Assembly: GCA_018263655.1 (NCBI GenBank)
Contig: JAANWY010000366.1
Span: 1 to 12,711, forward strand
Reading direction: 5' to 3'
From: Anaerolineales bacterium
GTDB taxonomy: Bacteria > Chloroflexota > Anaerolineae > Epilineales > JAANWY01
Length of the DNA stretch: 12,711 bases
Every line of letters begins with the position of its first letter. Within the stretch, counting starts at the first letter, position 1. The notes under the pieces were generated by a model. It had not been told where the DNA came from, did not search any database, and saw only the letters and a list, made by a program, of their open reading frames with translations. A program made the position numbers and the translations under genes. Shown here piece after piece: positions 1 to 6,676 of the stretch.

Positions 1-156
1 AAAATGCCACCGACCTACGTATGTGCTTGGAAAGGTACTGTTTAGACGATTAGAAACCGCCTCTCTTTGCACCAACGAATAGAAATGCGCTACTTTTGCG
101 CAAAAATAAGATAACAATCCAAATCCGAGGACCAGGCCGATCACGCTGCGCACCAT
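1..156 (-). CDS. Possible start of an unidentified gene, cut by the left edge
   Basis: The frame from an ATG at 156 stays open for 52 codons to the window edge. A GAGG ribosome-binding motif (162-165) lies 5 bases before this ATG, and the stop codon of nuoI is only 11 bases upstream, so the reading would fit an operon position. The first 25 residues look like one membrane segment or uncleaved signal anchor (rich in V, I, L, G, F with a Cys at residue 19), followed by a polar stretch ending in ...STYVGRWHF. I do not recognise the family. It does not resemble NuoJ, which would be expected here and would be hydrophobic through several helices. The codons look less GC-rich than those of the nuo genes. 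An open frame of this length can arise by chance, so this is only a candidate. Confidence 0.3.
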   Translation of the reverse strand, partial: MVRSVIGLVLGFGLLSYFCAKVAHFYSLVQREAVSNRLNSTFPSTYVGRWHF

Positions 157-167
157 CCATACCTCGG

Positions 168-668
168 CTAGTACTGCAGCGCGACGGGCGCGTGCTCCGG
201 CATGAAGTCACCGCCTCGGGTATCCTGGGGTGTGTCGCGGTCGGGCTCGGGCGGCGGTACGATCAGCATATCCTTGGTGTAGACCATCGAATCCCGATCG
301 TAGGCCGAGATCTCGTAGTGATTTGTCAATACGATGGCCTCCACAGGGCAAGCCTCCTCACAGAAACCGCAGAAGATGCACCGGATCATGTTGATCTCGT
401 ATACTTTGGCGTACCGTTCGCCTGGCGAGTATCGCTCGGCGTCGGTGTTCTCGGCCGGCTCCACGTAAATCGCGTCAGCCGGGCAAGCCGCCGAACAGAG
501 CGAACACCCGATGCAGCGCTCCAGACCGTTCTCGTAGCGCCGCAGAACGTGCCGGCCCCGGAAACGCTTCGGTACCGGTTTCCGCTTCTCAGGATACGGA
601 TACGTCACCGGTTGCCTGAACACGTGCCGTAGCGTAACGCTCAATCCGCGCAACAACTCACTAATCAT
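168..668 (-). CDS. nuoI: NADH-quinone oxidoreductase subunit I (NuoI)
   Basis: This 166-residue ferredoxin-like protein carries clusters N6a and N6b, which pass electrons from NuoG to cluster N2 in NuoB within the peripheral arm of complex I. Two classic [4Fe-4S] motifs are visible: C52-x2-C55-x2-C58-x3-C62-P and C97-x2-C100-x2-C103-x3-C107-P. The amphipathic N-terminus (about residues 1-20) and the PVPKRFRGRH segment match the usual start of NuoI, which rests on the membrane. Length is normal for the short form of the family. The gene follows nuoH after a repeat-filled spacer of 242 bases, so it is not tightly coupled to it. No strong ribosome binding site is visible before the ATG. This is the ordinary NuoI, in contrast with the tailed copy at 10302-11120. 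Confidence 0.96.
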   Translation of the reverse strand: MISELLRGLSVTLRHVFRQPVTYPYPEKRKPVPKRFRGRHVLRRYENGLERCIGCSLCSAACPADAIYVEPAENTDAERYSPGERYAKVYEINMIRCIFCGFCEEACPVEAIVLTNHYEISAYDRDSMVYTKDMLIVPPPEPDRDTPQDTRGGDFMPEHAPVALQY

Positions 669-700
669 GCTTTCAACCCACTCCCAACCAATCTGACGTT

Positions 701-728
701 AGCGTGAAACGTGAAGCGTAAAGCGTAA
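701..728 (+). repeat. Heptamer array, left arm (4 units)
   Basis: Four 7-bp units lie in perfect phase, with consensus ARCGTRA (for example AGCGTGA then AACGTGA). Read from 701 inwards they match the reverse complement of the array at 876-910 in about 23 of 30 positions, so the two form inverted arms around the spacer. Confidence 0.8.
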
Positions 729-759
729 GGCTCGTGATTGTGACTCTCTTCTGAATACC

Positions 760-773
760 TCACATCTCACGTT
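760..773 (-). repeat. Two heptamer units left of the palindromic element
   Basis: TCACATC and TCACGTT (plus strand) are two units in the same orientation as the array at 876-910. Removing the element at 775-874 plus one flanking direct-repeat copy joins these units to that array in exact 7-base phase, which suggests they were once one array. Confidence 0.6.
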
Positions 774-774
774 T

Positions 775-874
775 GTATCTTCTCAATATATGGGGGGACA
801 TGTAGGACGATTTGGTAAATCGTCAGGTCGAAATACCATTTTGACCTACATAGCCCCGAAATATTGAGATGATA
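775..874. mobile_element. MITE-like palindromic element, about 100 bp
   Basis: The ends are imperfect inverted repeats: the left end reads GTATCTTCTCAATAT and the right end, reverse complemented, reads GTATCATCTCAATAT. The pairing continues, with gaps, through a G-run and ATGTAG towards the centre. Inside are two small hairpins: an 8-bp stem GACGATTT/AAATCGTC around a GGT loop (806-824), and a 10-bp stem with one mismatch, AGGTCGAAAT/ATTTTGACCT, around an ACC loop (825-847). The element is flanked by the 9-base direct repeat CTCACGTTT at 766-774 and 875-883, resembling a target-site duplication. It encodes no protein. A folded RNA in the nuoH-nuoI message is an alternative or additional role. 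No second full copy occurs in the window, so mobility is inferred. Confidence 0.55.
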
Positions 875-875
875 C

Positions 876-910
876 TCACGTTTTACGTTTTACACTTTGC
901 GTTTCACGCC
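876..910 (-). repeat. Heptamer array, right arm (5 units), abutting the nuoH stop
   Basis: Five 7-bp units in unbroken phase; on the minus strand they follow RRCGTRA, for example GGCGTGA and AACGTAA, with two degenerate units. The first unit starts on the base right after the nuoH TGA. Confidence 0.8.
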
Positions 911-1912
911 TCAGAAGAACGCATCCTTCAGCACCAGCGCTACCGCCGTTACCATCACGTTCGCAAATGCCAACGGCAACAGAACTTTCCAACCGAGGCT
1001 CATCAAACGGTCGTATCGAACGCGCGGGAAGGTGCCCCGGAACCACACGAAGGTGACGAGTAGAATCAGCACCTTGACACTAAACCACAACGGTCCCAGC
1101 GTCTCCGACATGAAGGGACCGCGCCAACCACCCAAGAACAGGGTGGTCGCGATGGCGCTGACGGTGATCATGTGAATGTATTCGGCCATGAAGTACAGGG
1201 CAAAGCGGAGACCACTGTACTCGACGTGGTAGCCGGCCGTCAACTCCTGTTCCGCCTCCGGCAAGTCGAAGGGGGCGCGGTTTGTCTCAGCGATAGCCGC
1301 AATCCAAAAGACCATAAACCCCAACGGCTGCAAGAAAACGAACCAGACCCCTCTCTGAGCCTCGACAATATCGACGAGGCTGAGGGAGCCGGCCAGCATC
1401 AGCACACCAACCAGCGACACACCCAGCGCCAGCTCGTAGCTGATCATCTGCGCCGACGCCCGCAACCCGCCCAGCAGCGCATACTTGCTGTTGGACGCCC
1501 AACCACCCAGCACGACGCCATAGACGGCCAGCGAACTGACGCCGAGCACGTACAGAATCGCGATGTTGACGTCGGCCAGGTGCAGCGGAATCGTTCGCCC
1601 GAAGAGGGTGATCGTATCACCAACGGGGATCACGGCAAAGGCGATAACGGCCACGATCATCGACAGAGCCGGCGCCAGATTGTAGACCGGCTTGTCGATC
1701 TCCTCGGGGATCACCTCTTCCTTGAAGAGCAGCTTGATTCCATCAGCCACCGGCTGAAGCAAGCCGAATGGGCCGGCGCGGTTCGGGCCCAAACGGACCT
1801 GGATGCGGGCCACGAAGCGCCGCTCGATCCACGTCATGTAGGCGAAGCCCGTCAGCAGGCCGATCAGGATAACGACGCCTTTGATTACGTTGATGAGGAT
1901 GTCAACTAGCAT
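911..1912 (-). CDS. nuoH: NADH-quinone oxidoreductase subunit H (NuoH)
   Basis: This 333-residue multi-pass membrane protein joins the peripheral arm to the proton-pumping arm of complex I and lines the quinone tunnel. The N-terminal helix is followed by the family signature ERRFVARIQVRLGPNRAGP and by LLQPVADGIKLLFKE (about residues 30-65). Further on are the conserved acidic loop ETNRAPFDLPEAEQELTAGY and EYSGLRFALYFMAEY (about residues 209-246), which contact NuoB/NuoD and the quinone. The length is typical and the hydrophobic helices continue to the C-terminal end. The ATG at 1912 gives the usual start (MLVDILINVI...). No strong ribosome binding site precedes it. nuoG lies 128 bases upstream, a spacer that holds a hairpin. 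Confidence 0.97.
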   Translation of the reverse strand: MLVDILINVIKGVVILIGLLTGFAYMTWIERRFVARIQVRLGPNRAGPFGLLQPVADGIKLLFKEEVIPEEIDKPVYNLAPALSMIVAVIAFAVIPVGDTITLFGRTIPLHLADVNIAILYVLGVSSLAVYGVVLGGWASNSKYALLGGLRASAQMISYELALGVSLVGVLMLAGSLSLVDIVEAQRGVWFVFLQPLGFMVFWIAAIAETNRAPFDLPEAEQELTAGYHVEYSGLRFALYFMAEYIHMITVSAIATTLFLGGWRGPFMSETLGPLWFSVKVLILLVTFVWFRGTFPRVRYDRLMSLGWKVLLPLAFANVMVTAVALVLKDAFF

Positions 1913-1979
1913 GTCGATACATCTTTCAGCAGGTGCTCACGCGTCAAGGGACGTGGAAGAAACAAAATGTCCCATTTCG

Positions 1980-2007
1980 CTCGGCCTGGATTTGGCAATC
2001 CAGCGAG
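1980..2007. repeat. Hairpin in the nuoG-nuoH spacer (REP-like)
   Basis: CTGGATT (1986-1992) and AATCCAG (1997-2003) form a 7-bp stem around a TGGC loop, extended by CTCG (1980-1983) and CGAG (2004-2007) with two unpaired bases on one side. The core resembles the GACGATTT-GGT-AAATCGTC hairpin of the element at 775-874, so it may be a decayed member of the same repeat group. No U-run follows on the transcribed strand, so it does not look like a terminator. The rest of the 128-base spacer shows nothing else beyond a weak GGGAC/GTCCC pair (1948-1973). Confidence 0.5.
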
Positions 2008-2040
2008 AGCAGGTTGGGATAATTATTTCTTTCCGAGCCC

Positions 2041-4797
2041 CTAATCTGATACCGGCACGGGCTCTCTCACCGGCTCGATCCGGCCGCGCACGAGCTGCTT
2101 GTCAAGACCGAGCTTCCACACCTCGGCGCCTTGCAAGCCCAGCGGGATCAAGGCCACGCCGGCCGGCACTCGGCCATTCACGCGCGCCGTCAGCGTCACG
2201 CCGTTCTCCCCCGCGACAACGTTGACCGTGTCGTCATCCTGCACACCGAACCTGTCCGCATCAGCAGGGTTGACGTAGACCAACGGCGCCGGCGCCCAAG
2301 CCTCCAGGATGCGCGAATGCTCGATCAGCGTCCCGTCGTTGTAGAGCCGCTTCTGGGACATCAACAGCACCGAGTCATCGTCGCCGGCTGGCGGCAATTC
2401 GGGCGGCGCCCCCCACCTGATTTCCAAGCGTACGTCAGGGTCTTCGGCCATAACGGGCCACTGTTGGCCGGCTTCATCCACGTCCACAAAACTAGTACCT
2501 TCGTAGATGAAGTGGCCCCGGGTCCGTGTCCCGAAGGGGGACTCCACACCGAGCTGCTTATACGCCATGCCGGCGTAGATGGGCACGGCTGCGCTGATCT
2601 CGTCCATGATGGCCTCGGCATCGGCGTAGGCGAAACCCTTGCCGGCGAGCCGCGCCAGATCGCTCAAGAGCTGCCAGTCCGGCTTGGCCACCCCCGGCGG
2701 ATCAAAGGCTTTCTGGAAACGCTGAACGCGACGCTCGGTGTTGGTGAACGTCCCCTCTTGCTCAGCGAAGGAGGCCGTCGGCAACACCGCATCGGCGAAG
2801 CGAGCCGTTTCGGTCATGAACAGATCTTGCACGACCAGGAAATCCAAGTTCTCGAACGTTTCCTGCAAGTCCGGCCGGTCTCCGACAGGGTTTGCGCCCA
2901 TGACGAAGAAGCCACGGACGTCCCCCTGAACCATTGCCTCGAAGTCCTGGCCCGGCTCAGCCGGCAACTCAGTTCTCCACACCTTGGCAAAGTGCTCGCG
3001 CGCAGCGTCATCGTCCACCCGTCGATAGCCGGGCAACCACTCGGGGCTTACGCCCATGTCGGCCGCGCCTTGCGTGTTGTTGTACGGCAAGAGTGGCAGA
3101 AGGCCGTTGTTGGCCCGGCCGGCATGCCGCGTCATCAGCAGGAAATTCGCCAACGTCTGGACCAGCTTGCGTCCGCCGCCGGAAACCATCGCATCGCGCC
3201 CGTAACTCACAATGAGGTTCTCGGCCTCAGCCAGTTGCCTGGCGATACGGCGAAAATCATCTTCCGACACGCCAGTCGCGTCCTCGAGTGACTCAAAGTT
3301 GAGGTCGGCCAGAGCTGATGCGGCGTCCTCAGTCCCGTGTGTGCGGCCGGCGACGAAGTCGGCATCCACCAGGCCTTCCTCGACGACGGCTTTCAACAAG
3401 CCCAGGACGAAGTGCATCTGGCTGCCGTACGGGATCGTCAAGTCATCGTCGGCGTACTTGGCTAGCTTAGTTGGCCGGCCATTGGCCACCACGAGATGCG
3501 CGCCACGCTCCGAGGCCTGCTTCACCCGCAGGTACAGAACCGGCGTTTCCTCTTCAACGTCGGCGCCAACGACCAGCAGTGCATCGCCCGCGCCCAGGTC
3601 CATGAGGTTGGTGCCGGCCCCCACGCCGACTTGAGCGACCAGCGCGTTGCCGATCAAGTCAGGTACTTCGCGCCATTGATCGACGTTGTTCGTGCCCAGC
3701 ACGGTTCGGATGAAGCGCTGGAAGACGTACAGATCTTCGTTGGCCACACGGTCACCGCTGATACCGCCGAGGGCATCGGCGCCGTGCTCGTCTTTCAGTT
3801 CGCGCAGCCGGCCGGCGACATACTCCAGTGCTTCCTGCCATTCGACCACGCACAGTTCGCCGTCCTTGCGAATCAGCGGCGTGCTGAGTCTGTCAGAGCT
3901 GTTCACGAAGTGATGTCCGAAGCGCCCCTTGTCGCAGATCCAGATTTCGTTGACGGCGTTGTTCTCGCGCGGCATGATGCGCCGAATTTCCTTGGAGCGA
4001 TGCCCGACGATGATGTTGCAGCCGACAGAGCAGTGCGGACACACGCTCTGTGTATCGTGCAACTCCCAAACGCGACCGCGGAAGCGGAAATCGCGGCTCG
4101 TGAGCGCGCCAACCGGGCAGACGTCCGTCGTGTTGCCTGCGAACTTAGAATTGAACGGTGGGTCGGAGTAGGTGACGATCTCCATGCCGCGTCCGCGGTT
4201 TTCGAAGCTGAGAACGGGATCGCCGGCAATCTCGTCCTGGAACCGCGTACAACGCGCACACTGGATACACCGCTCGCGGCCCGTCTCGATCAGCGGCCCC
4301 AGCGGAATCGGTTTGTCGAAGTGGAACTTATCCTCGTAATCGAAGCGGCTTATGCCCGGCCCATAGGAATATGTGAGATCCTGCAAGGGGCACTCGCCGC
4401 CCTTGTCACACACGGGACAGTCCAGCGGATGGCTCGACAGCAGAAATTCCAGCACCGCTCGGCGGGCCATCTCGACCTCTTCGTTGTCCAGCTCGACAAC
4501 CATGCCATCGGAGACCTGTGTCGTGCACGTCGTCTGGAGCTTCGGGAACCAGCGGATGATGGGATTGCCTTCCTCGTCCGTCTGTACTTCGCCGGTCTCG
4601 CGATCCCGTTGTAGGGTGCCGACCTTGCCCAGGCACATCCGGCACATCCCGACCGGCGTCAGCTTGGGATGATAGCAGAAGACGGGGATTTCGATGCCCG
4701 CGTGCCTGGAAGCCTCAGTGACCAGCGTCCCTTCCGGTACTTGAACCTCCATGCCGTCTATACTGACAGTGACGAGTTTCTCGTTATCCTTCGACAT
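2041..4797 (-). CDS. nuoG: NADH-quinone oxidoreductase subunit G (NuoG)
   Basis: At 918 residues this is the largest subunit of the peripheral arm and carries electrons from NuoF towards NuoI. Domains in order: an N-terminal [2Fe-2S] ferredoxin domain (C41, C52, C55, C91); the His-Cys [4Fe-4S] N5 motif H123-x3-C127-x2-C130-x5-C136; the N4 motif C177-x2-C180-x2-C183 with C227; the extra N7 cluster C253-x2-C256-x3-C260 with C288; then a long molybdopterin-oxidoreductase-type domain and a C-terminal dinucleotide-binding-like barrel (about residues 800-918). N7 ligands occur only in part of the family, for example Thermus and E. coli. In complex I the molybdopterin-type domain is known as a structural relic without cofactor. 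The protein is at the long end of the family range. A 105-base spacer with heptamer arms separates it from nuoF. Confidence 0.97.
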   Translation of the reverse strand: MSKDNEKLVTVSIDGMEVQVPEGTLVTEASRHAGIEIPVFCYHPKLTPVGMCRMCLGKVGTLQRDRETGEVQTDEEGNPIIRWFPKLQTTCTTQVSDGMVVELDNEEVEMARRAVLEFLLSSHPLDCPVCDKGGECPLQDLTYSYGPGISRFDYEDKFHFDKPIPLGPLIETGRERCIQCARCTRFQDEIAGDPVLSFENRGRGMEIVTYSDPPFNSKFAGNTTDVCPVGALTSRDFRFRGRVWELHDTQSVCPHCSVGCNIIVGHRSKEIRRIMPRENNAVNEIWICDKGRFGHHFVNSSDRLSTPLIRKDGELCVVEWQEALEYVAGRLRELKDEHGADALGGISGDRVANEDLYVFQRFIRTVLGTNNVDQWREVPDLIGNALVAQVGVGAGTNLMDLGAGDALLVVGADVEEETPVLYLRVKQASERGAHLVVANGRPTKLAKYADDDLTIPYGSQMHFVLGLLKAVVEEGLVDADFVAGRTHGTEDAASALADLNFESLEDATGVSEDDFRRIARQLAEAENLIVSYGRDAMVSGGGRKLVQTLANFLLMTRHAGRANNGLLPLLPYNNTQGAADMGVSPEWLPGYRRVDDDAAREHFAKVWRTELPAEPGQDFEAMVQGDVRGFFVMGANPVGDRPDLQETFENLDFLVVQDLFMTETARFADAVLPTASFAEQEGTFTNTERRVQRFQKAFDPPGVAKPDWQLLSDLARLAGKGFAYADAEAIMDEISAAVPIYAGMAYKQLGVESPFGTRTRGHFIYEGTSFVDVDEAGQQWPVMAEDPDVRLEIRWGAPPELPPAGDDDSVLLMSQKRLYNDGTLIEHSRILEAWAPAPLVYVNPADADRFGVQDDDTVNVVAGENGVTLTARVNGRVPAGVALIPLGLQGAEVWKLGLDKQLVRGRIEPVREPVPVSD

Positions 4798-4818
4798 CTA
4801 CAACCGATTCCCTTGTTT

Positions 4819-4846
4819 CAGTTAACAGTGAACAGTTATCGGTCAC
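4819..4846 (+). repeat. Heptamer array, left arm (4 units), upstream of nuoG
   Basis: Four in-phase 7-bp units with consensus CAGTKAA, the last two degenerate. The 17 bases CAGTTAACAGTGAACAG (4819-4835) pair with CTGTTCACTGTTTACTG (4881-4897) with one mismatch, so the nuoF-nuoG spacer transcript can fold into a long stem with the 45 bases between as its loop. Confidence 0.8.
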
Positions 4847-4862
4847 TTCGTATCCGCAATCA

Positions 4863-4897
4863 GGAACTGTTTACCGTTCACTGTTCACTGTTTACTG
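4863..4897 (-). repeat. Heptamer array, right arm (5 units), just after the nuoF stop
   Basis: On the minus strand five in-phase units follow CAGTRAA, for example CAGTAAA and CAGTGAA; the last is degenerate. The array begins 5 bases after the nuoF TGA (4903-4905). It is inverted with respect to the array at 4819-4846. Confidence 0.8.
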
Positions 4898-4902
4898 ACA
4901 TC

Positions 4903-6171
4903 TCAGCCTCGTATGGTGACCTTGCCATCGCGGATGAGGGCTTCGTAGTCTGCGCGGAAATGGTTCAACGTCGACTGCGTGGGACCGCCGGCTGCCGCAT
5001 CCCCCAGTGGGCACAACGTGTTACCCAGAATCTGGTCCGCAATCGCGTCCAGCAGTGGAATATCCGACGTCCGGCCTGTGCCACGCATGACGTCAGTCAT
5101 GATGTTGACCAACATGTAGGTGCCCTCGCGGCATGGGCTACACTTGCCGCAAGATTCCTGACTGAAGAAGCGCATCATCCGATGGGCGGCCCAGGCCATG
5201 TCCGTGGTCTCGTCGAACACCATGACGGCGCCCGAGCCAAGCATGGAGCCGGCTTCCTGCAGCGCATTGAAATCCAGTGTGATATCCAGGTGTTCCTGCG
5301 TCAGCACAGGCGCTGAAACGCCACCTGGAATCACCCCCTTAATCTGGTGATCACCCGGGACACCGCCGCCGTAGTCGTAGATGAGCTCACGCAGCGTAAT
5401 GTCCATCGGAAGTTCGTAGTTGCCGGGCCGGCGCACGTGCCCGCTCAGCGCGTAGACTTTCGTGCCTGGGCTCCGGTCGGTGCCGAAGCCACGGAACCAC
5501 TCGGCGCCCCTCTCCACAATGGGCGCCACGTTTGTCAAAGTCTCCACGTTGTTGATGATCGTCGGTTTCTGATAGAGCCCCTGAATAGCGGGGAACGGTG
5601 GTTTCACCCTCGGCTGTCCCAGGAAGCCCTCCAGCGAGTTCAACAGCGCCGTCTCCTCGCCGCAGATGTAGGCGCCACCTTCGCGATGCAGGTAGATCTG
5701 ACAGGAGAAATCGGTTCCGTGGATGTTGTCACCTAGGAACCCCAACTCGCGCGCCGTGTCGATGGCCATCTGCAGCTTCGACAGCGCCTCCAGGTACTCG
5801 CCCCGCATGTAGATGTAGGCCACCCTGGCCTCGATCGCGTAACAGGTAAGGATGACGCCTTCGATAAGCTGGTGCGGGTTGCGCTCCATGATCTGGCGAT
5901 CTTTGAAAGTGCCTGGCTCGCCCTCGGCTGCGTTTACGACCAGGTAGCGCGGATAGACGCCCTGCGGCAGGAACATCCACTTGCGTCCGGTGGGGAAGCC
6001 GGCGCCGCCCCGCCCGCGCAAGCCCGAATCGGACACCACCTGGGTGACGTCGGCCGGCGACATGTCCGCGAGGACTCGTTTCAGCGTCTCGTACCCACCG
6101 TTCTCGAGATAGACATCGATGTCATCGATGTTGGGAATATCTAGATCACGCAGTACAATATGCTCTTCCAT
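4903..6171 (-). CDS. nuoF: NADH-quinone oxidoreductase subunit F (NuoF)
   Basis: This 422-residue protein is the NADH-oxidising subunit: it binds NADH and FMN and passes electrons one at a time to cluster N3. The Gly-rich nucleotide-binding signature GLRGRGGAGFPTGRKW-type lies at residues 50-65, NAAEGEPGTFKDR at 80-92 and GGAYICGEETALLNSLEG at 165-182. Cluster N3 ligands are C341-x2-C344-x2-C347 in SCGKCSPCREG, and C387 in NTLCPLGD. The length is standard. The ATG at 6171 is preceded by AAGGGG with suitable spacing. The gene would normally follow nuoE directly; here the hicB-hicA pair lies between, ending 25 bases upstream of nuoF. Confidence 0.97.
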   Translation of the reverse strand: MEEHIVLRDLDIPNIDDIDVYLENGGYETLKRVLADMSPADVTQVVSDSGLRGRGGAGFPTGRKWMFLPQGVYPRYLVVNAAEGEPGTFKDRQIMERNPHQLIEGVILTCYAIEARVAYIYMRGEYLEALSKLQMAIDTARELGFLGDNIHGTDFSCQIYLHREGGAYICGEETALLNSLEGFLGQPRVKPPFPAIQGLYQKPTIINNVETLTNVAPIVERGAEWFRGFGTDRSPGTKVYALSGHVRRPGNYELPMDITLRELIYDYGGGVPGDHQIKGVIPGGVSAPVLTQEHLDITLDFNALQEAGSMLGSGAVMVFDETTDMAWAAHRMMRFFSQESCGKCSPCREGTYMLVNIMTDVMRGTGRTSDIPLLDAIADQILGNTLCPLGDAAAGGPTQSTLNHFRADYEALIRDGKVTIRG

Positions 6172-6172
6172 T

Positions 6173-6184
6173 CAAGAACCCCTT
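6173..6184 (-). promoter_or_regulatory. nuoF ribosome binding site, near-copy of the one before hicB
   Basis: On the minus strand it reads AAGGGGTTCTTG, one base from the nuoF ATG. The sequence before hicB (6660-6671) reads AAGGGGTTCGTG, an 11 of 12 match. The pair brackets the hicBA genes. Confidence 0.7.
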
Positions 6185-6196
6185 AGCCGTGATCCT

Positions 6197-6415
6197 TCAA
6201 AGTTGCTCCCATTCATCCCTGTCAATTCCCGCCTGCCGCAGAATTCGGGCGAGAAGACCCCGACCGATATCGCTCTGATGAGGATTAGGAAGCGCCAGTC
6301 TGAGTTCTTCCTTGACCATGTATTCATGCTTACCACCCGCATAAGGCCCTTCAAATCCCAATTCTCTAAGATAGCGGATCAGCTTTCTCCTCTTGATCGG
6401 GCCAAAATGCGGCAC
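6197..6415 (-). CDS. hicA: HicA-family mRNA interferase toxin
   Basis: This 72-residue protein matches the HicA toxin fold, a small double-stranded-RNA-binding-like domain that cleaves mRNA. The signature is KRRKLIRYLRELGFEGPYAGGKHEYMV-like (residues 8-34), split here into its key parts: the basic N-terminal helix, the GGKH motif with the presumed catalytic His30, then LPNPH (42-46) and the C-terminal ILRQAGIDRDEW helix. Length is normal. The GTG start (6415-6413) overlaps the hicB TAG stop by one base (TAGTG), indicating translational coupling. The gene lies between nuoE and nuoF, an unexpected place for a toxin. The DNA of both hic genes looks more AT-rich than the neighbouring nuo genes, which fits acquisition by transfer. 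Confidence 0.9.
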   Translation of the reverse strand: MPHFGPIKRRKLIRYLRELGFEGPYAGGKHEYMVKEELRLALPNPHQSDIGRGLLARILRQAGIDRDEWEQL

Positions 6416-6657
6416 TATGCAGGCTCCCGCTTCACTGAAAGACCTATCCCATCAGCAACAGGCAATGAATGGCCGAGTTGCAAGCCCAACACAATCCATC
6501 CTTCCAGTACGTTTTGCAGTTGCTCACGGCACGCTTCGAGCGTCTCTGCATTAGCATACACTCCCTGGAAACCAGGGATTTCCCCATAGAACATACCATC
6601 CGACAAGATTTCGTACTTGGCCTGCCGCATAGCAGCATGAATGTATTCCGTCAACAT
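6415..6657 (-). CDS. hicB: HicB-family antitoxin (short form)
   Basis: This 80-residue protein resembles short HicB antitoxins (UPF0150 type), which bind and block HicA. The N-terminus MLTEYIHAAM and the strands around YEILSDGMFYGEIPGFQGVY (residues 15-34), followed by the helix TLEACREQLQNVLEGWI and LPVADGI, match the partly degraded RNase H-like fold of the family. The ATG at 6657 was chosen over the GTG at 6687 because an AAGGGG site precedes it and the family starts here; the GTG would overlap nuoE. The protein ends soon after the fold, so there is no room for the C-terminal DNA-binding domain found in longer HicB proteins; autoregulation by DNA binding is therefore unlikely, and expression probably depends on nuo transcription. 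It starts 19 bases after the nuoE stop. Confidence 0.9.
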   Translation of the reverse strand: MLTEYIHAAMRQAKYEILSDGMFYGEIPGFQGVYANAETLEACREQLQNVLEGWIVLGLQLGHSLPVADGIGLSVKREPA

Positions 6658-6659
6658 CA

Positions 6660-6671
6660 CACGAACCCCTT
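6660..6671 (-). promoter_or_regulatory. hicB ribosome binding site, near-copy of the one before nuoF
   Basis: On the minus strand it reads AAGGGGTTCGTG, two bases before the hicB ATG, and supports that start. It matches the nuoF site at 6173-6184 in 11 of 12 positions. Confidence 0.7.
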
Positions 6672-6676
6672 GAAGT

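Larger units (their letters stand above)
669..910. other. Repeat-filled spacer between nuoH and nuoI
   Basis: These 242 bases contain no credible gene. They are almost entirely built from 7-bp repeats (701-728, 760-773 and 876-910) surrounding a 100-bp palindromic element (775-874). The repeat array reaches the base next to the nuoH stop codon (911-913). The segment 669-700 just upstream of nuoI has no recognisable promoter. Confidence 0.85.

Noticed and set aside
50..160. A 36-codon frame from the ATG at 160
   Set aside because: It shares the GAGG site with the better spaced ATG at 156, is short, highly basic and ends at a TAA; no resemblance to known proteins.
2131..4672. Long plus-strand open frames opposite nuoG, nuoD and nuoF
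   Set aside because: They are antisense shadows of GC-rich codons; translations are rich in H, R, Q, A without recognisable domains, and the minus-strand frames are certain.
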